Source of the DNA: an uncultured Ignavibacteriota bacterium
Lineage (GTDB): Bacteria > Bacteroidota > Ignavibacteria > Palsa-1295
DNA: 64,000 bases
Assembly (NCBI GenBank): GCA_903900335.1
Contig: CAIUMP010000056.1
Span: 93,020 to 157,019, forward strand
Reading direction: 5' to 3'
Shown here: one piece after another, positions 43,023 to 52,674 of the stretch
How the letters are laid out: each line of letters starts with the position of its first letter
How positions within the stretch are numbered: position 1 is the first letter of the stretch
Notes under the pieces: model-generated
What the model saw: only the letters and a program-made list of their open reading frames with translations
Database searches by the model: none
What the model was told of the DNA's origin: nothing
Made by a program: the position numbers and the translations under genes

Positions 43023-45341
43023 CTACCTGGCGGTATTCACAACTCGAAGCTCGCGCGTACCTTGAGACGATCGAGCAATGATCGTATAGGTCCCTGCAGC
43101 CATTCCTCTCGCGTCAAATGTTGCAGCCGTACTGCCATCCCCTAACTGACGAAGTGCTGGTGAAGCGACCTTGCGACCAAGAAGATCGTAAATTGCTATG
43201 CTGAGATCTCGATCACCAGTGCTTCCACTGTAAGTAATTTCCGTCTCAGAATGAAATGGATTCGGCGTAGCACGCAACACTGGCTCTTCAGAGTTCAAGG
43301 TTGCCGCCGTCACCCCGAGATGCATGGAAGCGAGCAGCCAACGGATCGATCTTGCTGCGATCGTGTCGGCGGTGGCGGAGTTTGCGACATCGCTTAAGTT
43401 GAATCCAAGAAAAACGAATCTCCCACCCGTCTGGGGGTTCGTGTAACGAATTCCTGCCAGATGCGAGGCAGCGCTATCGAAGTAGAAGATCGGACTTGAG
43501 TTACTTCCCGGACTTAGATCGAACGGTGCGGAGTATCGTGCGCCAGCTACCGTCGTAACGATCGAGTTGCCCAGAGCATCGGAAGTCCCAGAAAGCGCGA
43601 ACGGGAAAGTCTTGCCCGTTGCCGTGTCGTAATGTATTTCTGTCGTCCGGTACTTTATTCCCAAGGTATCCACGAAGAAGGATAACGCATCATCCGTCGC
43701 ACCATAAAGATGAGCGTAATTGGCGGTATCGAATTGTGCTGCCAACGCATTATCAGAGCTGAACAAGACTGGTTTACCTGCATCAAGCATGTTCTCAATG
43801 GCCCCTACGGTACTTGCCGGGTAGCCGGAATAGACTCCCCCGAGCACTGGGTCATTGTCAAATATTGCCAGATCCATCTTCTCAATACCCCATGATGCGA
43901 TCGCATCGGTGTAAAGCGGGATAAGCGCAGTGCGTGACAGGAAATTGCTCGGCAGCGCCCTAATAAGGCTTGCGGAGATGGACGTTACGCCAGGAGTGTA
44001 GTATATCCCGTAACGCGTATTATCCGATAGACCGAGCAGCGGAGTCCCAAAACTGTGCGAATAGGCTCCGTCTTTCTGCGGAGTTGCGACGATATTCAGG
44101 AATGCGCAACCGGACTGATCGGGCGCGGTGATCGTCACAGTCGCATCGCTTGTAGTGCCCGGTCCAACGGTTAGCTTTGCTGGCGAAATCGTGGCTGACC
44201 AACCCTTTGGTAGTGGATGTGTAGTGTCGATCGACAGCCCCAGCGTCATATCGCTTGTCGTGCTGTTATTCTGAAATGTGATCTTGTCCGTCGTTTGGGC
44301 ATTGCTATTGACCGTAATAAAGGTGCCGTTGTTGGAAAATGACGAGGCGTCCACAGTTAGGACCGGTATCTTCGCCTGTGACAGGTGGGTTACCTCCGCA
44401 TCAAAGACCTCGCAGCCTTGAGTATCCACAGCACTGTAGGCGTGGACAATCCCCACGAGCCGAATGTTGTTCGGGTCGATCGTACGATCGGCGAGACTGA
44501 AGGTGAACGTTTGCGAGTAAGTAGAACCAGCGGCCACGCTGGCCGGAATGACACCTGCCACGCCTCGGACTCCGGCAGGCGCCGAGAGGAATACATAGCG
44601 ATGCTGCCAGCCTTGTATCTTGTACGGCGAGTTGTAGAACGGATTCTGGGGGCGCAGCGCGCCGAAATAGGAATCTGATCGCGAGTAGTAATTGGTCTGA
44701 TCGTAGTTCGAGCCAGGTGGCCCACTGACGCTGTCTTCTGTGACCATCAGGTTGAGCCGGAGATCGCCACTCATGGCCTGGACAAATGTCGCCGATACCT
44801 TGGCAGAGACGATGTGCGTGGCGGGATCGAATGTTACGTTCGTGACGGAAACCGTTGCCTTTGCCGGTAGCTTAATGAGAGAATCCACCAACCGATGTCT
44901 GCTGGAAGAGTCTGTGAAGCCTATACCGATTCCAGGTAGTTCAATCCAGCTGTCGGGAAATTGAAGCCAACCGGGTGGATCCACCGCGTGACGATCTATC
45001 CAGCTTTGAGGGATTCCGTCGGAGGACTGTGGAAAGGCTTTGCCTTTCCACAACGAGTCCCCCTGTGCTGTGGCCATTGGATCCAACTTATGGAAACAGA
45101 TAACTGCCGTCTGGCCCGGGTGTTTCTGTTCCATCTGTTGAATCCCATAATTCCCGATGGGGCAGTAACCACACCAGGAGCCAGTGAACTCTTCAATGTA
45201 GACTCGGTGAGTCTGTGCATGGGCTGGGGCAAAGAATCCGCACATCCCTCCGATCAGCAACAGGAATGAGGAGAATATTTTACCAACGGATGGTAAGCGA
45301 TGAAGCAACTGGACGGTGCGACTCGGATGGAGATTAATCAT
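43023..45341 (-). CDS. Omp28/thioredoxin-fold exported protein with T9SS sorting domain
   Basis: 772 residues from the ATG at 45341, which precedes a signal peptide (PSVGKIFSSFLLLIGGMCGF ... AHAQ). Right after cleavage comes VYIEEFTGSWCGYCPIGNYG, a thioredoxin-like CxxC typical of Omp28-related proteins. The central part has Ig-like and lipase-like beta regions with no catalytic motif I can name. The C-terminus (ATPNPFHSETEITYSGSTG ... YDLLGRKV ... ELRVVNTAR) is a sorting domain. It may act as a surface thiol/disulfide protein, but this is inferred. It has its own -7 box (45462-45469) and terminator (42975-43007). Confidence 0.83.
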   Translation of the reverse strand: MINLHPSRTVQLLHRLPSVGKIFSSFLLLIGGMCGFFAPAHAQTHRVYIEEFTGSWCGYCPIGNYGIQQMEQKHPGQTAVICFHKLDPMATAQGDSLWKGKAFPQSSDGIPQSWIDRHAVDPPGWLQFPDSWIELPGIGIGFTDSSSRHRLVDSLIKLPAKATVSVTNVTFDPATHIVSAKVSATFVQAMSGDLRLNLMVTEDSVSGPPGSNYDQTNYYSRSDSYFGALRPQNPFYNSPYKIQGWQHRYVFLSAPAGVRGVAGVIPASVAAGSTYSQTFTFSLADRTIDPNNIRLVGIVHAYSAVDTQGCEVFDAEVTHLSQAKIPVLTVDASSFSNNGTFITVNSNAQTTDKITFQNNSTTSDMTLGLSIDTTHPLPKGWSATISPAKLTVGPGTTSDATVTITAPDQSGCAFLNIVATPQKDGAYSHSFGTPLLGLSDNTRYGIYYTPGVTSISASLIRALPSNFLSRTALIPLYTDAIASWGIEKMDLAIFDNDPVLGGVYSGYPASTVGAIENMLDAGKPVLFSSDNALAAQFDTANYAHLYGATDDALSFFVDTLGIKYRTTEIHYDTATGKTFPFALSGTSDALGNSIVTTVAGARYSAPFDLSPGSNSSPIFYFDSAASHLAGIRYTNPQTGGRFVFLGFNLSDVANSATADTIAARSIRWLLASMHLGVTAATLNSEEPVLRATPNPFHSETEITYSGSTGDRDLSIAIYDLLGRKVASPALRQLGDGSTAATFDARGMAAGTYTIIARSSQGTRELRVVNTAR

Positions 45342-45426
45342 GATAGTTGTTACTCCCTCACCAGTAACGGTGCAAGCGAGCATGAAGAAATTGACGACAA
45401 TTTTCGAGGTGCTGTGTTCGAAAGAA

Positions 45427-45444
45427 GGCCCGCAAGCGCGGGCC
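45427..45444 (-). terminator. candidate terminator of the propeller operon
   Basis: GGCCCGC (45427-45433) pairs with GCGGGCC (45438-45444) around AAGC. On the minus strand the stem is followed by TTCTTTCG. It lies 150 bases past the stop codon of the last propeller gene, just inside the leader region of the next gene. Confidence 0.6.
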
Positions 45445-45461
45445 GGACATACCTCAACAAA

Positions 45462-45469
45462 CAAATATA
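45462..45469 (-). promoter_or_regulatory. candidate -7 promoter box for the Omp28-like gene
   Basis: The minus strand reads TATATTTG, an exact TAnnTTTG match, 120 bases before the start at 45341. The terminator-like hairpin at 45427-45444 lies between it and the gene, so it could act as an attenuator if this promoter is used. Confidence 0.4.
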
Positions 45470-45593
45470 CGAAAATCCGGCTCGGCTATAGTGAACCAGC
45501 GCTTCGAAGGACAGAGATCGAATGCAGCAACAGGGGACGAATGCAGGAACAGAGATCGAATGCGGCAGAAGAATGGCAATCCGAAGCGAGCTG

Positions 45594-47891
45594 CTATCGA
45601 ATGGCTACCGCCGTACTCGTCTCGGTACCATCTTTGGAAAGGCGTAGCAAGAATGGTCCGTGCAACCCTTCCGGTATCGAGAGCGCGCGGGAATGGTCTC
45701 CCTGTACATCGTTGCCGCTCCACAACGTATGTATTCTCTTCCCGGCCTCGTCCCACAACTCTATCGTTACTGGTCCGCTCGTCTCTGTTGTGTATTTCAC
45801 TCGCAACTCACCACTCGATGGATTCGGATAAACCGCGAGGGTGGCGTGGGCGCCGGCGGTCGCCACACGCGTAACCTTCACATCGCTGCCAGAAATATCC
45901 ACGTCGACGATGAATCCTGCAATGCCGTAGAGCAAGACTTCGTGGTCGTTCAGCCAATGGAACAAGACCCGATTGTAATTCCAGATTGGAACGGAGAATT
46001 GCTTCCAGCTTCCACCGCCGTCCTTTGTATAGGAGAGAAACGCGGTATCAGGTACGATCGCGCTGGAGGCAGAGCGTGCTGCCACGATGCCAACTTTCGA
46101 ATTGTAAAAGCCCATCCCCGTACTGTCGCCAATCGGTATGTTGACGAAGTGCCAACTCTTACCAAAGTCGGTCGAGCGAATAAGTTGCGTTTGTGCGCGT
46201 GCAAGGAATGTACCATCGCTGAACGCCTGCACATCCCTAATTGAATTTCCCGTTCCTGAGAGTATGTTGTTGACGTCGAACCAGTGTAGTCCGGCGTCGG
46301 TCGAGCGAAGGATTGTGCCAGCATCGCCGACAGCAACGCCAATCATCGAATCCGCAAAAGCGACGGAGTAGAGAAATTGTTGTGTCGCCGTGGGAATTGA
46401 TGTCCATGATTGTCCGCTATCGCTCGAGCGCATAATATAGCCGTAATCGCCAACGATGATCCCTACATCCCTTCGTGGAAACACAATGCCATGGAGCTTC
46501 TCATTGGTACCGCTGGGAATAGAATCCATGATCAACGGCCGACCTTGCAAGGTATCCCGAAAGCGAAGGATCAGCCCGTTCCATCCGATGGCAAAAATCG
46601 TGGTGTCATCGAGCATGCAGGCCGTGTTAGTCCGTTGCCGTCGGCCCCTTCCAGCACTCCAGGTGCGCCCTCCATCCGAAGTCGTATGAAGGTAGCCAAG
46701 GGAAGCATCCACGCTACAACCGATCCCTGATGGGAGGACCGAAACACTGAGGAAATCGGCGGGGTCTGTGAGGATGCCCTGATTCTTGAAGAAGTCGCTG
46801 ATGACAAAATTCTTCGATTCGTTACCTAGGCTATCCGGCCGAAGCACATGAACTGCACCGGATACATCGCCGACAACGAATTCCCCCCCGACTGGATTGA
46901 TAGTAGAGTACTGTGGCCCGGTGTACGCACCCGAAAGGAACCGTGCAGGAGTTCTGTCGATATTCCCGTCAGCGTCTCCATACACATTGACGGATGTGCC
47001 GCGCCAATGGTGGAAGCCCTGCCCCATTGCGACATAGATTACGTCCCCCTCTCCTATCGCGAATGCAGTATAGAACTTCGTCCCAGCATAAACTGCCTTC
47101 CGCATAGGACCAGATTTTGGGTTGGATGCGTCGAGCCACGCGGTATCGAACGTTCGCATCGCGTCGTAGGAGAGGAGCATAAAGGCCGGTCGCTCGAGCG
47201 CGATCAGGATCGTATCGGTGCCGCTGGAAGCGACACTTGTCCAGTGGAGCTTCTGCACTAACTGGTAGAGCGGCGCAAGCAATGCCATGGGGACGGGGAC
47301 CTTCACCCATGAGAGCCCCGCGTCAGTGGTCTTGAACAGGCTGCTGTCGTCGCCAACAGCAACTGCCAAAGATGCACCGGCGAAACTAACCGCTGATAAC
47401 GCACCGGCGCCCTGAATCGCCGCCCTGCTCCAGCTCCTGCCACTATCGAGTGATCTAAAAGTAAGGCCGGAGTCTGCCACAGCGAGGAGAATTCCACTTC
47501 CGTTGTAGGCAATGCCGTTCAAAGTTACCGTCGACCCGAGAGCTGTCCGCTTCCAGGATACCCCATGGTGGGCGGTCCAGTACACGGCACCACGCGAACC
47601 GCAAATGACCGCGTGCTCTGTATCGAGGATGCAGCCTGTGAAGAAGGTAACGGTTGGATCGAGTTGCAGCAAGACCGAAGTCTCTGCGGCCGACCAGTAC
47701 ACGTAACCGGAGTCACCGATCATCAGGTCGACAGAGTAGTCGTTCGGCTTACTGAATCCAGAGATGTCTCGTACCGCGAGGTTGGCTGGAGAAAGCTGAC
47801 GAACGTGCTGTCCGCAAACAGGGACGGCACATGAGACTAGCATGGTTACAAACAGGCAAGCAATGCCCACGCGTGTGGCAGATGGAGACAT
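45594..47891 (-). CDS. exported Asp-box beta-propeller protein, paralogue A of eight (last in operon)
   Basis: 765 residues from the ATG at 47891; the signal peptide is VGIACLFVTMLVSCAVPVCG (its LVSC could also be read as a lipobox). The mature protein starts QHVRQLSPANL, as in the other paralogues. Asp-box turns of Ycf48/BNR propellers recur: SLDSGRSW, TTDAGLSW, TSDGGRTW, SSDSGQSW, STDAGLHW, STDFGKSW, TKDGGGSW. GDADGNIDRTPAR (codons at about 46956-46979) is a candidate calcium loop. The tail (AVYPNPSSGELRVKYTT, ELWDEAGKRI) is a sorting domain. It is the only member separated from its upstream neighbour (120 bases) and carries its own -7 box. A 33-base stretch (45796-45828) is identical to paralogue B. 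Confidence 0.85.
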   Translation of the reverse strand: MSPSATRVGIACLFVTMLVSCAVPVCGQHVRQLSPANLAVRDISGFSKPNDYSVDLMIGDSGYVYWSAAETSVLLQLDPTVTFFTGCILDTEHAVICGSRGAVYWTAHHGVSWKRTALGSTVTLNGIAYNGSGILLAVADSGLTFRSLDSGRSWSRAAIQGAGALSAVSFAGASLAVAVGDDSSLFKTTDAGLSWVKVPVPMALLAPLYQLVQKLHWTSVASSGTDTILIALERPAFMLLSYDAMRTFDTAWLDASNPKSGPMRKAVYAGTKFYTAFAIGEGDVIYVAMGQGFHHWRGTSVNVYGDADGNIDRTPARFLSGAYTGPQYSTINPVGGEFVVGDVSGAVHVLRPDSLGNESKNFVISDFFKNQGILTDPADFLSVSVLPSGIGCSVDASLGYLHTTSDGGRTWSAGRGRRQRTNTACMLDDTTIFAIGWNGLILRFRDTLQGRPLIMDSIPSGTNEKLHGIVFPRRDVGIIVGDYGYIMRSSDSGQSWTSIPTATQQFLYSVAFADSMIGVAVGDAGTILRSTDAGLHWFDVNNILSGTGNSIRDVQAFSDGTFLARAQTQLIRSTDFGKSWHFVNIPIGDSTGMGFYNSKVGIVAARSASSAIVPDTAFLSYTKDGGGSWKQFSVPIWNYNRVLFHWLNDHEVLLYGIAGFIVDVDISGSDVKVTRVATAGAHATLAVYPNPSSGELRVKYTTETSGPVTIELWDEAGKRIHTLWSGNDVQGDHSRALSIPEGLHGPFLLRLSKDGTETSTAVAIR

Positions 47892-47976
47892 CCTGGACAA
47901 GAATAAAGAATACCGGGGCGACCAATCGCCCACGAAGGGATGTGAACCTAAGGCCCCCAATCCATCCCGTGCGCAG

Positions 47977-47984
47977 CAAACATA
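47977..47984 (-). promoter_or_regulatory. candidate -7 promoter box for paralogue A
   Basis: The minus strand reads TATGTTTG, an exact TAnnTTTG match in the only sizeable gap of the propeller cluster, 85 bases before the start at 47891. It could allow separate expression of the last gene. Confidence 0.4.
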
Positions 47985-48011
47985 CGAAGCTTTTGGGCCG
48001 CCCCCTAAGAA

Positions 48012-50360
48012 TTAACGCAGCTGAAGCTCTGAGACGGATTGGGTGCCGTCACTGCCAAGAAGCCGAACGAAGAAGCTGCCGTGTAAGTCCGGGAGCGAAA
48101 ATGATCGTGCGTGCTCCCCTGCGGTCTCCTGTCCGCTGAAAAGGCCCTTGACTTTTTCGCCTGCTTCGCTGACCAATTCAATTGTCACCAACCCACTTGT
48201 CTTCGTGGTGTACTTCACTCGCAACTCACCACTCGATGGATTCGGAAAGAGTTGAAAGTCCCGTGTTCTATCAGTGCGCACTATTTGCACATCCCCGATG
48301 GAGAGATCGACATCCACGATAAAGCCATCCGTACCATAGAGCATCACCTCGTGGTCGCTTAACCAATGAAACAGAATTCGATTCGTGGCCCAGATCGGGA
48401 CAATGAACTCCTTCCAGGTGGCACCCCCATTGATTGTAAAAGCGAGATACGCGGTGTCGGGCACACTTGCGCTCGTGGTCATCCGCTCGGCCACGATACC
48501 GATCTTCGGAGAATAGAAGCTCATGCCATCGCTATCGGCGACAGGAAGAGCGACGTATTGCCAGGTCACGCCGAAATCCGATGAACGAATGAGGCTACCA
48601 TCCGCGCGCGCGAGAAACGTGCCATTCGCGAAGGCCTGCACCTGCCGGATTGTGGTGACCTGTCCGCTCAGAATATTGTTAATGTCACTCCACGTTGTGC
48701 CTCGATCCGTGGTGCGAAGAATGGTGCCGTTGTCACCCGTTGCAACTCCGATTTGGGAATTTGCGAAGGCCACCGAATACAAGAATGCAGGGGATGAAAT
48801 GTTGATGGGTAACCACGACGCGCCGCGATCGACACTTTGCAGCACGGTGCCGAAATCTCCCACGATAATGCCCGTGTCCACCGACGGAAACACGATACCG
48901 TGCAGTCGCTCCTGAGTCCCACTTGGCACGAAGTGACCGCCCGAGGGACCGAATGCGTAGATCAGTCCATCCCAGCCAATCACAATCGCGCTGCTCGTGT
49001 CAACTGTCAACACGGTATTGAACGAGGAATCATACGTGCCGTTGTTGAGGACGCTATTGTGATAAATAGGTACTGGTACCGTTGCCCAGGTACGCCCACT
49101 GTCGGTAGTACGCTGGAGGTACGTATAGGGAGCAACGGCATAACCATACCCGTTCGGAAGGATGCTGGCGTCAATGAAGTCAATGACAGTACTCTTGCCG
49201 GGAATGAGCGATGGATCGTCGAAGAAGGAGAGTGCGGCGGAATGTCCTGTGGCACGTGGGGACCATATGTACCGCATGGCAGTTAGCTCTTCGCCCACCA
49301 TGAGTACCTGCAGGGTCGTATCCATCTTCCAAACGGCTGCGCCGTTCAGGCGGAGTGGAACCGGGTCGATGCCACCATCGGCATCGCCGATCAGGTTGAG
49401 GTTTCTACCAATCCAATAATCTCCACCCCGTTTGGATTTCCACCCGGTATCGTAGAGCATGTAATCGCTCGCTGTGAAGCCGATGAGTTGCATGAAATTC
49501 GGCATCCCGGTATAGATCAGCGAAGTGAAGGCTGCCGGTGTGGGATCCCCAGTAGTAGCAACAACAACTCCGGGAGAATCCACGATCGCAGCTCCTCGGT
49601 AAATAGGAAGCGGCCCGATGGGACGCTCCATGACAACCCACACGGTATCTGCCCCGCCCATCGCCACGCCGGTGAAGTCAATTCGCTTAATGATCGTGTC
49701 GTACCAGGAGGCACGCTCCATGGTGTGAAAATGATACGGATACACTAAGGGTGACCAGGTTAGACCTCCATCGTGGCTTTGAATAATAGTCGTGTCATTG
49801 CCTGCCGCGACCGCCTCGCTGGTCGTACCGAACGCAATTGCGTTCAATTGTGCCGATGTATGCGAAGAGCTGGTCTTCCACGTCTGCCCCATGTCAGAAG
49901 AACGGATGACGAGTCCACCATCTCCTACACCCACGAGAATATTTTCCAAGGTGGATGTATTCCACGTTAGCGCGCGGATAGTTGCAGTGATCCCAAGCGA
50001 AACCGGGTGCCACGAAGTGCCGCCGTCGTTCGTCCAGGCGAGCGAACCATTCGAGCCTGCAATGACGGCATGTAATGTATCCCCAGCGTAGGCAACGGCA
50101 TGGAGCGTGATCGAGTGATCGAAACCGGTCTGTCGCCTCTCCCATACATCCGCCAAATCCCCGGCCAGAGCCGAATGTGTTACCGCCACATAACCGGAGT
50201 CACCGACGACCATTCCTGTCCAGAGGCTTGCCAGGCTCGCCGCGCGCAGGGTAATGTGGTCCGGGTTCACCCGCGTGATATGCTGGGCGTGCGACCGTGC
50301 GGCAGGTATGAGTAAGAACGCGCTGCACAAAACGAGGAGGAGGAGCCGTTGGCATTTCAT
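48012..50360 (-). CDS. exported Asp-box beta-propeller protein, paralogue B
   Basis: 782 residues. The ATG overlaps the TGA of paralogue C (ATGA at 50357-50360), implying coupled translation. Signal peptide MKCQRLLLLVLCSAFLLIPA ... SHAQ; mature start HITRVNPDHITLR. Asp-box motifs include TNDGGTSW, SSDMGQTW, SHDGGLTW, TTDSGRTW, SVDRGASW, TTDRGTTW and SSDFGVTW. The loop GDADGGIDPVPLRLNG is present. The N-terminal half (SLWTGMVVGDSGYVAVTHSA) is closest to paralogues E and F, while the tail-coding DNA is partly identical to A (48214-48246). Sorting domain LFPNPSSGELRVKYTT, SELQLR at the end. Ligand unknown. Confidence 0.87.
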   Translation of the reverse strand: MKCQRLLLLVLCSAFLLIPAARSHAQHITRVNPDHITLRAASLASLWTGMVVGDSGYVAVTHSALAGDLADVWERRQTGFDHSITLHAVAYAGDTLHAVIAGSNGSLAWTNDGGTSWHPVSLGITATIRALTWNTSTLENILVGVGDGGLVIRSSDMGQTWKTSSSHTSAQLNAIAFGTTSEAVAAGNDTTIIQSHDGGLTWSPLVYPYHFHTMERASWYDTIIKRIDFTGVAMGGADTVWVVMERPIGPLPIYRGAAIVDSPGVVVATTGDPTPAAFTSLIYTGMPNFMQLIGFTASDYMLYDTGWKSKRGGDYWIGRNLNLIGDADGGIDPVPLRLNGAAVWKMDTTLQVLMVGEELTAMRYIWSPRATGHSAALSFFDDPSLIPGKSTVIDFIDASILPNGYGYAVAPYTYLQRTTDSGRTWATVPVPIYHNSVLNNGTYDSSFNTVLTVDTSSAIVIGWDGLIYAFGPSGGHFVPSGTQERLHGIVFPSVDTGIIVGDFGTVLQSVDRGASWLPINISSPAFLYSVAFANSQIGVATGDNGTILRTTDRGTTWSDINNILSGQVTTIRQVQAFANGTFLARADGSLIRSSDFGVTWQYVALPVADSDGMSFYSPKIGIVAERMTTSASVPDTAYLAFTINGGATWKEFIVPIWATNRILFHWLSDHEVMLYGTDGFIVDVDLSIGDVQIVRTDRTRDFQLFPNPSSGELRVKYTTKTSGLVTIELVSEAGEKVKGLFSGQETAGEHARSFSLPDLHGSFFVRLLGSDGTQSVSELQLR

Positions 50361-52654
50361 TGAATCTGTAACCTGGCGGTGGCCGTTGTCCCATCCGCCG
50401 TAAGTCGAACGAAATAGGCACCATGTAGTTCACTCGGCAGGTTGAACGTACGTTCATGCCGTCCCTCGATCTCATTCCCACGAAACAGCCCAAGCGTTAG
50501 TCTCCCCGTCTCATCCCACAGCTCGAATATTACCGGTCCGTTCGTCGTCGTTGTGTACTCTACGCGAACCTCCCCGTTCGAGGGAGTGGGATAGACCGTA
50601 AGGGCGGTGCGGAGGCCGGGGGCATCCTCGCAGGTGATTTTTACATCACCTGTCGAAAAATCCACAAGCTCGACAAAGCCGGCCGTGCCATATAGCAGCA
50701 CTTGATGGTCGTTGAGCCAATGTGACAACACTCGATGATTGTTCCAGAGCGGAACACGGACTTCCTTCCAATGGGCACTCGCATCCGAAGTGTACACGAC
50801 GAAAGCGGTATCAGGTTCGCGCTGGCTCGATGACGTGCCTTCCACAACAATTCCTATGTGCGAGCTATAGAAATTCATCCCAATCGAATCACCTCCTGGC
50901 ATTGGAGCGAACTGCCAATCCTTCCCAAAATTAACGGATCGGATCAATGCACCGTTTGCACGTGCGTACATCGTCCCATCTGAGAAGGCTTGAACTTGAC
51001 GGATCGAGTATTGAGTGCCCGAGAGCACATTATTGACATCAGACCAATGGAGACCCGCATCCACAGTTCGAAGAATTCTGCCATTGTCACCAACGGCGAC
51101 ACCGACCGAATCTGTGGCAAAGGCGGCGGCCCAGAGAAAGTCCTGAATGGCGGTTGGAATAATTTCCCAAGACTTACCCGTGTCGTTTGTTCGAAGGATG
51201 ACCCCGTAGTCTCCAACGATGATCCCCTCGTCCCTAGTAGGAAATACAATTTCGTGTAACCGATTCTTTGTCCCACTCGAAACGCTGTCCCAGTTTGAAC
51301 CTCCATCAGACGATCTTAAGATGAGCCCTGCCCAACCAGCGGCAAGCACCTTTAAACTATCGACTTTCCAGATGGAGCTCAGGCTACCCTGGGTGTATCT
51401 TCCGTAGCTCAGCGGAGGAGAATACGCATTCTGCCAGGTAAAGCCTTTGTCCATGGTCACCCAGATAGCACCCTGCGCTCCGACTCCGAAGACGATACTA
51501 TCGTTGTATTCTACCGCGCGTCTATGATCGTCAATCTCTATCCATTCAATTAACGCGTCGGTGCCAGGAGTCTGGAACCAGAGCCAGTTGACAATCGAGT
51601 CCGGGTTAGCAGGGCTTCCGACAATCCAGGATTGATACTGTTGGAAATCATCCCCCCCAGTAATGATCGTGAATCTTCCAGCTTGTTTTCTGATCGCCGC
51701 ACATCGAGTGCGCAAGTGCGCAGAATCAATGGTGCCATCCGCATCTTCGGGCCAACCTACTCGTTGCCGAAACCAACCGGTTCCTGGTCTGCACTCATAT
51801 TGATAATCATCCGGAGCAAATGCCATCAATGACAGGTCCTTTGCACCAACATAGACGAGCGAAGTTAGCGGTCCGGAGTTTGGGAATGGTGAAAGCGTTG
51901 CTGCTGGATCAGCACTGCCATGGATGATGAGCAACGGCAGAATCGGTCGCTCAAGCCCAACCCAAACGCTGTCTGAGCCGGACATGGCGACGGCGGAAAA
52001 ATCGACACGTTGAATACTATTCGCGATCGGACGAAGATCGTACGGGAATGCCATTCGGCTCCAGGTTTTGCCGGAGTCCGTCGTTTGAACAATCGTGGTA
52101 TCGTTTCCAACCGCGACGCCGTTGCTCGGCGTACCAAATGTGACGGAGTTCAACTGCGTACTTACTGGTGAGGTGAGGCGCTTCCAGGTATGGCCGTCAT
52201 CGGTTGACCGTTCAATGAGCCCGGAATCGCCTACGCAGACCACGATCTTATTGCCGTTCGACGTCAGAGAGTGCACCGTAGCCGTCGTTCGGACGGTGGT
52301 GCCATTCCAATGTTGACCTCCATTGACAGTGTACCAAATCTGACCGCGAGTGCCCGCCACAACGGCACTATTAGAATCCGTCACAACGGAGGCAAGCAAC
52401 GCTACCGATTTGTTCAGATAGTCAAACCATCCTCTTCTTCTATTCTGTCCAACAGAGTCCAAATGAAGAAATAGGACATAGCCGGAATCACCTGCGAAGA
52501 CTTCGTCAAGCGTAGGTGTAATTGCGCAGGTATGGGTGGTGTTTGCGTAGGGCCATATCCGTTTGACGTGTTGCGCTTGAGCGGCATGTGAAAAGAGGAT
52601 CAAGAGAATCAGCGATCCACAAAGCACGTTCCCGAACCGGAATACAATCAACAT
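50357..52654 (-). CDS. exported Asp-box beta-propeller protein, paralogue C
   Basis: 765 residues from the ATG at 52654, giving the signal peptide MLIVFRFGNVLCGSLILLIL ... AQAQ. A TTG at 52678 overlapping the stop of D (TTGA) would add eight residues and is also plausible. Mature start HVKRIWPYANTT, less conserved than in the others. Asp-boxes: STDDGHTW, TTDSGKTW, TMDKGFTW, SSDGGSNW, TNDTGKSW, TVDAGLHW. The loop reads EDADGTIDSAHLRTRC. With G and H it shares the RVDFSAVAMSGSDSVWVGLE and ILPLLI block, which marks one subgroup. Sorting domain VYPTPSNGEVRVEYTT. Overlaps B by 4 bases. Confidence 0.86.
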   Translation of the reverse strand: MLIVFRFGNVLCGSLILLILFSHAAQAQHVKRIWPYANTTHTCAITPTLDEVFAGDSGYVLFLHLDSVGQNRRRGWFDYLNKSVALLASVVTDSNSAVVAGTRGQIWYTVNGGQHWNGTTVRTTATVHSLTSNGNKIVVCVGDSGLIERSTDDGHTWKRLTSPVSTQLNSVTFGTPSNGVAVGNDTTIVQTTDSGKTWSRMAFPYDLRPIANSIQRVDFSAVAMSGSDSVWVGLERPILPLLIIHGSADPAATLSPFPNSGPLTSLVYVGAKDLSLMAFAPDDYQYECRPGTGWFRQRVGWPEDADGTIDSAHLRTRCAAIRKQAGRFTIITGGDDFQQYQSWIVGSPANPDSIVNWLWFQTPGTDALIEWIEIDDHRRAVEYNDSIVFGVGAQGAIWVTMDKGFTWQNAYSPPLSYGRYTQGSLSSIWKVDSLKVLAAGWAGLILRSSDGGSNWDSVSSGTKNRLHEIVFPTRDEGIIVGDYGVILRTNDTGKSWEIIPTAIQDFLWAAAFATDSVGVAVGDNGRILRTVDAGLHWSDVNNVLSGTQYSIRQVQAFSDGTMYARANGALIRSVNFGKDWQFAPMPGGDSIGMNFYSSHIGIVVEGTSSSQREPDTAFVVYTSDASAHWKEVRVPLWNNHRVLSHWLNDHQVLLYGTAGFVELVDFSTGDVKITCEDAPGLRTALTVYPTPSNGEVRVEYTTTTNGPVIFELWDETGRLTLGLFRGNEIEGRHERTFNLPSELHGAYFVRLTADGTTATARLQIQ

Positions 52655-52674
52655 GATCAGAGTCTTACAATTAT

